64,000 bases of DNA. Source: Myxococcales bacterium (lineage in GTDB: Bacteria > Myxococcota_A > SURF-8). The DNA is taken from NCBI GenBank assembly GCA_003598065.1, contig QZKR01000120.1:1-64000 (forward strand). The letters run 5' to 3'. Position 1 is the first letter of the stretch. Each line of letters starts with the position of its first letter. A model generated the notes under the pieces. It did no database searches. It was given only the letters and a program-made list of their open reading frames with translations, and had not been told where the DNA came from. This document shows, in pieces, positions 7,796 through 16,464 of this stretch. Both the position numbers and the translations under genes were made by a program.

Positions 7796-8998
7796 TTACG
7801 GGCGACGCGGCGGGATAGCTTTGCGAGCCAGAGCGATGGCGTAAACGTAACCGCCGTTGGAAAGCGTGAAGACCGTTTGCCCCGCCGTGGTGGGCGGCGC
7901 GGAAACGCCGTTGCCGGGGGTAAAACGTTCGATGAAGCGCTGGTCGCGATAGTCGAAGAAATAGACGCCGGATCCCGACGCCGAGAAAACGAAGTAACGA
8001 TCGCTGTACAAGAACGGCTGCGAAAGCGCGCCTTCTTCCCGGCCATGGTGCAGCTTCTGGATTTCGAAGTGCGCCGCAATCGCGCCTGTCTCGACGTCCA
8101 GCCCGTAGAGGCCGTCCTCGCTGGCCGTAACGAAAAGCGTGTCGCCGATCAGGAGCGGCGCCGAGGCGGACTTGATGTCCTGCCGCCAGACGACGACGCC
8201 GGAATCGGCGTTGAGGCAATAGACGCCATTGTCGAAAGAAGCCGTGTACAAAAAGCCGTTCGCTATGGCCGGCGTGGCGTTCACGTCCTCGAAACGGCCG
8301 CCCTTTTCAGTCAGACTGCGACACCACGCAACGTTTCCGGACAGACGATCCAACGCACACATCGTGCCATTGGTGAAGCCCTGGTAGAGATGATCGCCAT
8401 CGACGACGGGTCTTGCATGCCGGCGAATGATCATCGTGGTCAGGTAGTCCTGACGATACTCCCAGAGAAATTTTCCGCTTTGAGCGTCCAGTGCGGTGAC
8501 GACGTCTTCTTGGGTGATAAAGTAAACAATCCCCTCGTGCAGCGTCGGCGGTGCGACGATCTCCGACTTGGAATCGTAGGTCCAGGCGTCTTGAAGATTG
8601 TCCTCGCGCAGAGCGTAAAAAACGCCGGAGGACGTGCCGAGATAAACCATGCCGCCGCCGACAAGCGGCTGGGAAAAGATTTCCTCGTCCAGCTTGCGCT
8701 TGCCGAGGCGTTCACCCGTTCGGCGGTCGAGTTTGTAGAGCGTTTTGGAACGACCGCCAACAAACACAGCGTCGGCCGAAACGCCGGCAATGCCGTCTTC
8801 GAGCGGTTCGTATTCGAGATAATCGGCAAGGTCGCGCTCCGTCACCTGGGCGCGCCAGACGACCTGCACTCCCATGTCGCCGGGATAGAGCACCATTCGC
8901 CGCCAGGATTCGTCGCGCGGCGGCTTATGCGAGCAGGAGTTCAGAAGCGCGAACGCGAAAAGGAGCAGCGCAAGGGCCGTGAGCCGGCCACGGGGCAT
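7796..8998 (-). CDS. BamB-like beta-propeller lipoprotein
   Basis: A 400-residue lipoprotein: signal sequence with lipobox LNSC, then repeated PQQ-type propeller blades visible as recurring W/F-x-Y-x-x-x-x-G and LDxxTG units (for example YKLDRRTGERLG, TALDAQSGKFLWEY, YCLNADSGVVVW, YGLDVETGAI). BamB is a scaffold of the outer-membrane protein assembly machinery. The preceding gene encodes a YfgM-like TPR protein, the same order as yfgM-bamB in Enterobacteria, which supports this reading. The start is taken at the ATG at 8998, two bases upstream of where the TPR gene stops and behind GGAGGG; a longer frame would overlap that gene by about 60 bases. A generic PQQ-propeller protein remains possible. 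Confidence 0.82.
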   Translation of the reverse strand: MPRGRLTALALLLFAFALLNSCSHKPPRDESWRRMVLYPGDMGVQVVWRAQVTERDLADYLEYEPLEDGIAGVSADAVFVGGRSKTLYKLDRRTGERLGKRKLDEEIFSQPLVGGGMVYLGTSSGVFYALREDNLQDAWTYDSKSEIVAPPTLHEGIVYFITQEDVVTALDAQSGKFLWEYRQDYLTTMIIRRHARPVVDGDHLYQGFTNGTMCALDRLSGNVAWCRSLTEKGGRFEDVNATPAIANGFLYTASFDNGVYCLNADSGVVVWRQDIKSASAPLLIGDTLFVTASEDGLYGLDVETGAIAAHFEIQKLHHGREEGALSQPFLYSDRYFVFSASGSGVYFFDYRDQRFIERFTPGNGVSAPPTTAGQTVFTLSNGGYVYAIALARKAIPPRRP

Positions 8999-8999
8999 C

Positions 9000-9824
9000 T
9001 CAGCCGCCCTCCCCTTCTTTCTTCGTCTTGTCCTTCGCTTCGGCGGAAGCCGGCTCAACCGGCGGTTTGGGGGGCACCGGGCCGCGAATCACCAGCAGCA
9101 ACCGGTCGGTCTGGGCCTTGAGCGAACTATCGGGATATTTGGTCTGCAACTCTTCAAGGAGTTTCACCGCTTCGTCGGACTTCCCGGCTTTGTAATGGAG
9201 GCGGGCGATATTGTAAGTGGCCTGGTCTTTCCAGACATTGTCCTTTGAATCGAGGATCGTCTGATAAGAGGCGATCGCCTTTTCAGAGTTGTCCTCCGCT
9301 TCGTAGGTCTGGGCGATGTTGAAATTGGCGAGAAAAGCGAACTGGTCGAGCCCACCATCGGCGGTCTTCAGAAAATCCTCATAGACTTCGCGCGCTTTAG
9401 CGTAACGCTTGAGGTTGAACAGCGTATTGGCGAGGTAGAACTTTGCCGCCTGGCCGTATGAACTTGAGCCGTGTTCGTTGACGAAAGCCTGAAACTTCTC
9501 CGATGCGGCAAGCATTTTCGCTTCCTCGTTGGGGAAAGTCGGGTCTTTGCCGCTGGGAGGAGGGGTGTTTTCATCCGCCGCGTCTACAACCTGAGCATTG
9601 TAGACCAACATGGCATCGGCAAAGGCGCGGCTGATGCGGTCTTGACGCCAGCCGAGCAGCATATCGACGGCCACCCAGATCACAAGCACGCCGATGCCAA
9701 TCCCGAGATACAGGAGGTATCGGGTTTTGTTGTCCATGAGATGCTGCAGGACAAAACTGCCGCGTTCCTGGAATTCGTCGGGCTGCTTGAGTTCCTTCTT
9801 TGAAAGCTTCTTCGCTTGGGTCAA
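9000..9824 (-). CDS. YfgM-like membrane-anchored TPR protein
   Basis: 274 residues with a charged cytoplasmic start, one transmembrane helix (about 37-56), then four tetratricopeptide-like helical repeats (about 105-235) with typical A-x-x-x-L-x-x-Y spacing, and a proline- and lysine-rich tail. YfgM proteins associate with the SecYEG translocon and periplasmic chaperones. The start codon is TTG, chosen because GGGAGG lies at an ideal distance and the next Met is inside the helix region. It is first in a two-gene operon with the BamB-like lipoprotein, driven by a clear promoter at 9869-9897. Confidence 0.8.
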   Translation of the reverse strand: MTQAKKLSKKELKQPDEFQERGSFVLQHLMDNKTRYLLYLGIGIGVLVIWVAVDMLLGWRQDRISRAFADAMLVYNAQVVDAADENTPPPSGKDPTFPNEEAKMLAASEKFQAFVNEHGSSSYGQAAKFYLANTLFNLKRYAKAREVYEDFLKTADGGLDQFAFLANFNIAQTYEAEDNSEKAIASYQTILDSKDNVWKDQATYNIARLHYKAGKSDEAVKLLEELQTKYPDSSLKAQTDRLLLVIRGPVPPKPPVEPASAEAKDKTKKEGEGG

Positions 9825-9868
9825 GGACGCCTCCCTTAAGATGCGGAAAACGGATCTATGGCCGCAGG

Positions 9869-9897
9869 ACTATAAAGAGAATACGCGGGAGTGTCAA
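9869..9897 (-). promoter_or_regulatory. sigma70-like promoter of yfgM-bamB-like operon
   Basis: Minus strand TTGACA (9892-9897), 17-bp spacer, TATAGT (9869-9874): five of six -10 positions and all -35 positions match consensus. Transcription would begin near 9862, 38 bases before the TTG start codon. Confidence 0.78.
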
Positions 9898-9943
9898 CAG
9901 ATTTTTGGCTTTTAGCGCCAGCGAAAATTAGGTCCGCCGACCA

Positions 9944-12301
9944 TCAATCCGGCCGGTATTCCCGTTGCCAGGCGATCCAGCGCCGATGCATGAAATACAT
10001 TGCCAGCGGGCGCTCATGAATCAAATCGTGGTGTTGATAGGGATCGCTTGACGTGTCGTAAAGCTGCATTTTGCGACTGCCCTTGAGGATCAGCCGCCAG
10101 TTCTTTACGCCGATCATATAACCCGAGCCGGCCATGCGCGTCGCGGCCGCCGGCGACCAGAGCGGTTCGATTCCCAGCGCGAAAGGCAACAGGCTTTTCG
10201 CTTGCGTCTTTGCCGACGGAGCGATGCCGAGCATCTCCAGCATCGCTGGATACAGTCCCATCGTTTCGACGGCTTCCTCCACCACGCGCGGTTTGGGGAA
10301 TCCGCGCGGATAATAGATCACCAGCGGCACACGCATCAATACGTCGTAAAGCGAATGGCCGTGCCCCGTGCCTTTGTGTTCCCAGAACTCGTCGCCGTGG
10401 TCCGAAATGAGGATAACCGCCGTCTCGTCGAGGATATCCCACTTCCGCAGTTGTTCCAAAAGCCGGCCGAATTGATAATCGTTGTAAGTGACCGATCCGT
10501 TATACAGCGATTTCAGACGGTGCCAGTCGCGTGGCGACATCTGCACCTTGCCCTGCTTGATATCCAGCAGCAGAAACGCCGTTTTTACCGGCACGACGAC
10601 GCCCGAGTAAGGCTCGGGGTCGTAGAGTTTCAAATACATCTCGCGCGGGTTATAGGCGACATGGGCATCGACCGTGCCGAACCAGACGAAAAACGGCTTC
10701 TCGACGTTTTTATCGCGCTCCCAGACGGGAACCATCGCTTTGAGCAGGTATTCCGCACGGTTGGCAAGATTTTCGCGAACCATGTTGCGCGAGTAATCCC
10801 AGTTCTGGTCGAAACCGAAAGCGTCGGAGACGTAACCGTTGGAGGAATAGGAACCCGTCACCACATCCGGCCGCGCTTTTTCGATGGCGTCGGCGATAAG
10901 CAGCGTGTCCGTCGTGGGCTCGCTCTTGGCGGTTTCCATGTTGATCGACCACGGATAGCGGCCGGACATGATCGCCGCCTGCGACGGCTTGGACCAGTTG
11001 CCTTGCGAAATGGCGTTGCGGAAAGCGACTCCCTGGCTGGCGATGCTGTCGAAATTGGGCGTGATGATCGTGTTGTCGAATGGCTTCATAAAGCGGATCT
11101 TGTCCCACCGCAACGTATCGCTAAGAAAGAGAATCACGTTTTTCGGCGGCTGCCAGACCGTGGGCAACTGCGGCGGAAAATCGTTTTTTATCTGGGCGTC
11201 CAGAAGCACGAGACGATCGCCTGGATGGCCGCCTTCCGCCCACAATTCAAGCCGGATCGGTTTGCCGGCGTAGTCCCAGAGGTCTACGGCCTCGGCGAGA
11301 CGCTCGTCGCCGCCTTTGGCGCCGAATACTTTGATGTGGAGATTTCTCGCCGGCAGGCGATCCTCGGCCACGGCCACGCGCAACGAGATCGGCTCGACGC
11401 GCTTTGCATCCTCTCGTTCCACACGCGTCCGCCAAATGAGGCGGGTATGCGCGGGAGCGATCAGATGAAACACCGCTCCGCCCGACGCGGGCAGGATGAG
11501 GGCCTTCTCTTCGCAGACGATAGGAGCCGACGCAACAGGCCGCACAAAAGACGGCGCGGCGTCGAGTCCGGCGTCCGGCGCGCGGAAATTTGCGTCGCTG
11601 ATCGGCTCCCGGCTCGGCCGGATGCGAACGTAATCGATCGTCGGCCAGCGGGTCCCCGAGGGAGAAAAGGTCAGCCGCCGATAGCCGGACAAATCACCGA
11701 AACGGCGAAAATCGGCGAAGTAAGTCTCCCAATCGCTTTGGCCGAGGACGACCGTCGCCTTCGCTTCGCCGCCCAGATCGAGCGTCAGCTTCTGCCCCGG
11801 CTCGCCCGCCGTCGCCTTTACTTCAATAAAGAAGCCGTCTGCGGGCGGCAGCCAGACATCGACGGCGGCCGGTCTCTTGGTCAATTTCTGAACGGTCCGG
11901 CCGTCGGCGAGAGTCGAGGGACCGCTCCATTCGTGTTTGTCCGCGCGCTTCTGGAAATTCGCCGAACCGGCGTCCAACAGCAGACCATCCTGGAAAAAAT
12001 CCGCCCATTCGGCAAGATCGGTCAGCGGCAGCCGCTCGCTTGCGTCGGCGTTCAAGGCGATCGGTCGGCAGAAATCACCGCACGGCGCAGGCGGGACCGG
12101 CGTTTCATAAAAGGGCGGCGGCGCAGGCAGAGCCACATCCCCGACTTCGGTGCTTCCCTGTTCCGGATGCAGGGGCGGCGGCGAAAAACGCTTGGCGTAA
12201 GAATACGACAGCGTCTGGCCGACGGCCACGAGCGCCGCCAGGCAGACGAGCGTCAAAACAGCCGCCGTAATTTTTGGATGACGGGAAAACAACCGCTGCA
12301 T
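9944..12301 (-). CDS. membrane-anchored sulfatase-family protein
   Basis: 785 residues with an N-terminal transmembrane anchor (about 11-30), a proline-rich stretch, a beta-rich module (about 100-380) resembling a carbohydrate-binding or jelly-roll insert, and a C-terminal sulfatase/alkaline phosphatase fold. Metal site SDTLRWD begins at 394. The nucleophile motif reads S437-K-P-S-Q, the serine version of the C/S-x-P-S-R signature with Arg replaced by Gln. The later SDHGDEFWEH segment is intact. A serine-type enzyme would need oxidation of Ser437 to formylglycine by a radical SAM maturase. It might instead be a phosphoglycerol- or phosphoethanolamine-transferase-like hydrolase. It starts six bases after glmM. 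Confidence 0.82.
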   Translation of the reverse strand: MQRLFSRHPKITAAVLTLVCLAALVAVGQTLSYSYAKRFSPPPLHPEQGSTEVGDVALPAPPPFYETPVPPAPCGDFCRPIALNADASERLPLTDLAEWADFFQDGLLLDAGSANFQKRADKHEWSGPSTLADGRTVQKLTKRPAAVDVWLPPADGFFIEVKATAGEPGQKLTLDLGGEAKATVVLGQSDWETYFADFRRFGDLSGYRRLTFSPSGTRWPTIDYVRIRPSREPISDANFRAPDAGLDAAPSFVRPVASAPIVCEEKALILPASGGAVFHLIAPAHTRLIWRTRVEREDAKRVEPISLRVAVAEDRLPARNLHIKVFGAKGGDERLAEAVDLWDYAGKPIRLELWAEGGHPGDRLVLLDAQIKNDFPPQLPTVWQPPKNVILFLSDTLRWDKIRFMKPFDNTIITPNFDSIASQGVAFRNAISQGNWSKPSQAAIMSGRYPWSINMETAKSEPTTDTLLIADAIEKARPDVVTGSYSSNGYVSDAFGFDQNWDYSRNMVRENLANRAEYLLKAMVPVWERDKNVEKPFFVWFGTVDAHVAYNPREMYLKLYDPEPYSGVVVPVKTAFLLLDIKQGKVQMSPRDWHRLKSLYNGSVTYNDYQFGRLLEQLRKWDILDETAVILISDHGDEFWEHKGTGHGHSLYDVLMRVPLVIYYPRGFPKPRVVEEAVETMGLYPAMLEMLGIAPSAKTQAKSLLPFALGIEPLWSPAAATRMAGSGYMIGVKNWRLILKGSRKMQLYDTSSDPYQHHDLIHERPLAMYFMHRRWIAWQREYRPD

Positions 12302-12307
12302 CCCTGT

Positions 12308-13657
12308 TCAGTTGAGTTCGGCATCGAGGGCCGTGATAATCTCATCGGCGCAACGGTTGATGAGATCGCGATCGAGCCCCTCAACCATCACGCGCGCCTT
12401 GTTCTCCGTTCCGGAGTAGCGCACAAGCACCCGACCGTCCCGGCCCAGACGAGCCTCGGCGTCGGCGATGGCGCGCTGCACGGATTCCAGCTCTCCCAAC
12501 GGCCGCTTATAGGCGACCATGAGATTCTTCAACACCTGCGGATAGACCGTCATCAAACCGGCCAGTTCGCGCAACGGCCGGCCCGTTTGGGAGACGATCG
12601 ACATCACCTGTAGCGCCGTGAGAATGCCGTCGCCGGAAGTGCCGTGATCGAGGAAAATGAGGTGGCCCGACTGCTCGCCGCCAAAGTTGTAGCCCTTGGC
12701 GCGCATCTCTTCAACGACGTAGCGATCGCCCACCGCCGTTTTCACGACCTTGACGCCCAGTTTATTCATGGCCCGTTCCAGGCCGATGTTGCTCATCACG
12801 GTTGCAACAAGCGTATCGCGCCTGAGCTTGCCTTCCTGCTTCAGTTTTCGGGCGCAGATCGCCATGATCTGGTCGCCATCCACCACGTCTCCCGCCGCAT
12901 CCACGAAAATGGCGCGGTCGGCGTCGCCGTCGAAAGCGACGCCGAGGTCGGCTCCGTGCCGCCTTACCTCGTCCTGCAAAAGCGGCGGATGCAACGAGCC
13001 GCAGGCTTTGTTGATATTGCGGCCATCGGGCGTGACGCCTACCGTTTTCAGATCGATGCCTAGCCGGCCGAGCGTCTCGGGCGCAATCCGGTAAGCCGCG
13101 CCGTTGGCGCAATCGACGACGATTTTCATGCCCTTCAAGGAAACGTCGGCGCCGACGCTTGTCGCCAGCGCGGCGATGTAAAGCTCCTCCGCGTCGTTCC
13201 AGAACGTGATGCTGCCGATCTCGTGCGGTTGGGCGTTGAGATCGTCCGGATTTTCCTTGAAGATGAGCGCTTCGATTTTTTCTTCCTCGTCGTCGGGCAG
13301 CTTGAAACCGTCGTGCGAGAAGATTTTGATGCCGTTGTCGATGAAAGGATTGTGCGAGGCGCTGATCATCACGCCGGCGTCGGCGTCCGTGGTTCGCGTG
13401 AGATGGGCCACGCCCGGCGTCGTCACGACGCCAAGCGACACGGCTTCGGCGCCGACCGCGCACAGTCCCGAGGCCAAGGCGCCTTCCAGCATGGCGCCGG
13501 AAAGCCGCGTATCCCGACCGATGTATATTTTCGGATGACGATTCGCCGCGCGGAAATGGCTGCCGACGGCCGCGCCGACTTTGTAGGCCGTCGGCGCATC
13601 CATGGGGGGGATGTTGGCCGTGCCTCTGATGCCGTCGGTGCCGAAAAGCTTGCGCAT
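12308..13657 (-). CDS. glmM: phosphoglucosamine mutase GlmM
   Basis: 449 residues, the normal length. It interconverts glucosamine 6- and 1-phosphate on the route to UDP-GlcNAc for peptidoglycan and LPS. The phosphoserine loop MISASHNPFIDNGIKIF places the catalytic serine at 101, the metal loop DGDADR is present, and the C-terminal phosphate-binding loop RYSGTE is intact. It follows cdaR by 40 bp in the tilS-ftsH-folP-cdaA-cdaR-glmM block, the well-known cdaA-cdaR-glmM association. Confidence 0.96.
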   Translation of the reverse strand: MRKLFGTDGIRGTANIPPMDAPTAYKVGAAVGSHFRAANRHPKIYIGRDTRLSGAMLEGALASGLCAVGAEAVSLGVVTTPGVAHLTRTTDADAGVMISASHNPFIDNGIKIFSHDGFKLPDDEEEKIEALIFKENPDDLNAQPHEIGSITFWNDAEELYIAALATSVGADVSLKGMKIVVDCANGAAYRIAPETLGRLGIDLKTVGVTPDGRNINKACGSLHPPLLQDEVRRHGADLGVAFDGDADRAIFVDAAGDVVDGDQIMAICARKLKQEGKLRRDTLVATVMSNIGLERAMNKLGVKVVKTAVGDRYVVEEMRAKGYNFGGEQSGHLIFLDHGTSGDGILTALQVMSIVSQTGRPLRELAGLMTVYPQVLKNLMVAYKRPLGELESVQRAIADAEARLGRDGRVLVRYSGTENKARVMVEGLDRDLINRCADEIITALDAELN

Positions 13658-13697
13658 CCTTCGTCCTGTGCCTCGTGCAAGCGACCTTAATCGTCCA

Positions 13698-14696
13698 TCA
13701 CGGTTTGGACGGCGATTTGGGCGCGGACCGTTCGTCGTCGCTGATGATCAGTTTCACCATGTATGGACCCGCCTGAATTTTTACGGTTTCCGGCAGGGGA
13801 TCGAATTCAACCTCGCGCGTCGTGGCCGTGCTGGGATGATCGCCTTCCTCTTTCTCCGCATCGACGAATGCCTTGATGTCTTTCGTTTGCAACGATTCAA
13901 CGACCTCGCGCGGACCCATGATCGTCAGCGGGATCTCCGCCGGCTCCACGCGCGCAACATAGCGCGAGTTGCGCACTCTCACCGGCACGTTCGGGAACGT
14001 TCTTTCCTCCAGATCCTTCTTGATCGTCACCGCGACTTCCAGCAGTTCCTTCTGCGGAAAGGAAATGTTCTTGGAGAGGCGAACCGGCTTCGTCATGACG
14101 GTGAACGACTGCTTGCGTTCGGCGACGTCGATTTCCTCGGTGAGAACCTCATCGACGATTTGGATATCGCTTTCCGCTCCTTCGATAAGCACCTTGTCGG
14201 GCATGACCTTGATCGACTTCACGACGTAGCCAAGCGCCGGCGTTCCTGTCTGGACGGGAACCACCGGCGCCTGCTTGGACGCTTTCTTCGCCAGGCTGAT
14301 GGCGACCTCGGACGGGTTGACTCGCGTCAGCTTCAAACTGGGCGGAAGCTGGAAACGCTTCTCTTCCAGGTAGACGACGCTGGGACCGAGATCGGCGTTG
14401 ATGAGGTTGATTTCGACTTCGAGGTTATCGGCGTTCCAGCTTTTGATCGCCGCCCAGGGCCCCGAAACCGACACGTTGGCCTTGTTCGGGACGTCGGTGA
14501 CGAGCACCTTGTCGGGCGGCATCTTGAAGAACAACGGCACTTCGACGGTCGCCGTCACGTCTTCCGCGCCGAGAACGAACAGCCAGAGCAGCAACGCGAT
14601 CAGCAGCGAAAAAAGCTTGAGCCCCAGGTTTTCAAAAAAGATCCGCCGGATGATGGAGGCGAAACTGGTCGGTTTTGTTTTTTGTCCGGTCGCCAT
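13698..14696 (-). CDS. cdaR: YbbR-domain protein CdaR
   Basis: 332 residues with a short cytoplasmic start, one transmembrane helix (about 26-44, ending LWLFVLGAED) and extracytoplasmic YbbR repeats of about 80-90 residues rich in beta strands (for example VPLFFKMPPDKVLVTDVPNKANVSV is the first). CdaR proteins bind and modulate the diadenylate cyclase CdaA. The gene starts nine bases after cdaA stops and is followed by glmM, the conserved three-gene module. Confidence 0.9.
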   Translation of the reverse strand: MATGQKTKPTSFASIIRRIFFENLGLKLFSLLIALLLWLFVLGAEDVTATVEVPLFFKMPPDKVLVTDVPNKANVSVSGPWAAIKSWNADNLEVEINLINADLGPSVVYLEEKRFQLPPSLKLTRVNPSEVAISLAKKASKQAPVVPVQTGTPALGYVVKSIKVMPDKVLIEGAESDIQIVDEVLTEEIDVAERKQSFTVMTKPVRLSKNISFPQKELLEVAVTIKKDLEERTFPNVPVRVRNSRYVARVEPAEIPLTIMGPREVVESLQTKDIKAFVDAEKEEGDHPSTATTREVEFDPLPETVKIQAGPYMVKLIISDDERSAPKSPSKP

Positions 14697-14705
14697 CGCC
14701 CGTGC

Positions 14706-15506
14706 TCACTTTTTCTCTTTACGCTGCTTGTTAATCATGCCCAGCGTGTTCTGCAGCACTTTCTTAAGCGTGTTGGCGTCGAGATCGCGCGTGATCTGCC
14801 CGTCCATGACGAACGAAATCTTGCCCGTTTCCTCGCTGACGACGATCACCAGGGCGTCGGTCTCCTCGGAAATGCCGATCCCCGCCCGGTGGCGCGTGCC
14901 CAGTTCGCGCGAAAGTTTGGGGTTGTTGGACAGCGGCAAAAAGCATCCGGCATACGCCAGCTTGCTGCCTTGGATGATGATCGCGCCGTCGTGAATCGGC
15001 GAGGTCGGATGCATGATCGACTGGACCAGTTCTTTGTTCACCTTGGCGTCGATCGCCGTTCCTTCCTCGGTATAATCGGTGAGATCGGCGTCCCGCTCGA
15101 TGACGATCAGCGCGCCGATGCGTTTGTTCGAGAGCGCCGTCGCCGCCTTTACCAATTCCTCGATGAAAAACACCTCTTCCAGGGTGCTGATGCCGTGATA
15201 GAAGGGATTGCGGCCCATGCGGGAAAGACCGCGCCGGATATCGTGCTGGAAAACGACGATCAGGATGAAAATGAAGGAGTTCACGAAATATTCAAGTATC
15301 CAGCTCAGCGTCATCAATCCGAAGAACTTCGAGGCGGCGAAACCAATGATGATGAGAATCAGGCCCACCAGCACCTGGACGGTTTTCGTGCCGCGAATCA
15401 GAAGCAGGATGCGATAAACGATGAGCCAGACCAGCAGCAGATCGAGAACGGCCAGGCCAATCCGCAGGATGTTGTTTTCCAAGCTGACTCCGAGAAGGTG
15501 TTCCAT
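14706..15506 (-). CDS. cdaA: diadenylate cyclase CdaA (DacA)
   Basis: 266 residues that make cyclic di-AMP from two ATP. Three N-terminal transmembrane helices (about 12-36, 41-60, 65-86) precede the DAC domain. Catalytic motifs are intact: DGA at 173-175 and RHR at 205-207 within GTRHRAG. c-di-AMP controls potassium and osmolyte balance and cell-wall metabolism in bacteria that make it. The gene lies between folP and cdaR with short spacers, so it is probably expressed with glmM. Confidence 0.95.
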   Translation of the reverse strand: MEHLLGVSLENNILRIGLAVLDLLLVWLIVYRILLLIRGTKTVQVLVGLILIIIGFAASKFFGLMTLSWILEYFVNSFIFILIVVFQHDIRRGLSRMGRNPFYHGISTLEEVFFIEELVKAATALSNKRIGALIVIERDADLTDYTEEGTAIDAKVNKELVQSIMHPTSPIHDGAIIIQGSKLAYAGCFLPLSNNPKLSRELGTRHRAGIGISEETDALVIVVSEETGKISFVMDGQITRDLDANTLKKVLQNTLGMINKQRKEKK

Positions 15507-15527
15507 TCCCGCGCGTTCTTTCCGCCG

Positions 15528-16382
15528 CTAGTCTACTGCAACTCGCTTGAGAAAAGCATCGCACATCCGGCAGACTCGCACCGCCGGTCGAACGTCGTGC
15601 ACTCGCACCATGTTGGCGCCGTTCATCACCGCCACGGCGACGGCGGCAAGCGTGCCCTCCAGCCGATCATCCAGCGGCAGATCGAGCACTTTGCCGATGA
15701 AACTCTTGCGCGATGGCCCCACGATCACGGGGCAACCGAGTTCGGCGAAACGGGCCGAATTCTGCAAGAGCGCCAGATTGTGCGCCACCGACTTGCCGAA
15801 GCCGATGCCGGGATCAAGCATCAGGTTCGCCAGCGGGATTCCCGCCTGACCGGCAAGGTTGAGCCGCTCGGCGAAATAAGCCGCCACATCCTCAACCACA
15901 TCGGTGTAACGGTAGGTTTGCTGCATCGTTTTCGGATCGCCGGCGGTGTGCATGATGATCGCCGGCGCGCGGGCCGAGGCGACGACGTCCAGCATCGAAG
16001 GATCAAAAGTGAAACCGGAAATGTCGTTGACCATTGCGGCTCCGGCCTGGATCGCCGCCCGCGCCACGGCCGCCTTGGTGGTGTCGATCGAAATCGGGAC
16101 GGAAAGTCTTGCGGTCAGCGTCTCGATTACCGGCAGCACGCGTCTCAGTTCTTCTTCAACCGGAACGCGATCCGAACCCGGACGCGTCGATTCGCCGCCG
16201 ATGTCGATGAGATCCGCCCCTTCCTCTTCCATGCGCAACGCCTGTGCGATCGCCGCGTCGAAATCGGCGAAACGGCCGCCATCGGAGAAGGAATCCGGTG
16301 TTACATTGAGGATGCCCATCACATACGTCCGCTGCGAAAAATCGAACGTACGTTTTGCGACAGTCATCCGGGCGGAAAACAT
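15528..16382 (-). CDS. folP: dihydropteroate synthase
   Basis: A TIM-barrel enzyme joining p-aminobenzoate to 6-hydroxymethyl-dihydropterin diphosphate in folate synthesis. The signature MGILNVTPDSFSDGG is near the start, followed by DIGGESTRPGS, and the pterin-site LMLDPGIGFGKS and GPSRKSFIG. I use the ATG at 16382 because GGGGAGGG sits just before it; a GTG 42 bases further upstream has no ribosome-binding site. It lies between ftsH and cdaA, an order seen in many bacteria. Confidence 0.94.
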   Translation of the reverse strand: MFSARMTVAKRTFDFSQRTYVMGILNVTPDSFSDGGRFADFDAAIAQALRMEEEGADLIDIGGESTRPGSDRVPVEEELRRVLPVIETLTARLSVPISIDTTKAAVARAAIQAGAAMVNDISGFTFDPSMLDVVASARAPAIIMHTAGDPKTMQQTYRYTDVVEDVAAYFAERLNLAGQAGIPLANLMLDPGIGFGKSVAHNLALLQNSARFAELGCPVIVGPSRKSFIGKVLDLPLDDRLEGTLAAVAVAVMNGANMVRVHDVRPAVRVCRMCDAFLKRVAVD

Positions 16383-16464
16383 CGCCCTCCCCTTCTCTTG
16401 GGATTTGTCAAAAGCCAAATGCACCGCCCCGCCGATGGGCGAAACGGCTGTTTGGGCGATCGCC

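Noticed and set aside
10202-12613. 803-codon plus-strand open frame
   Set aside because: Antisense shadow of the sulfatase and the end of glmM; composition is not protein-like.
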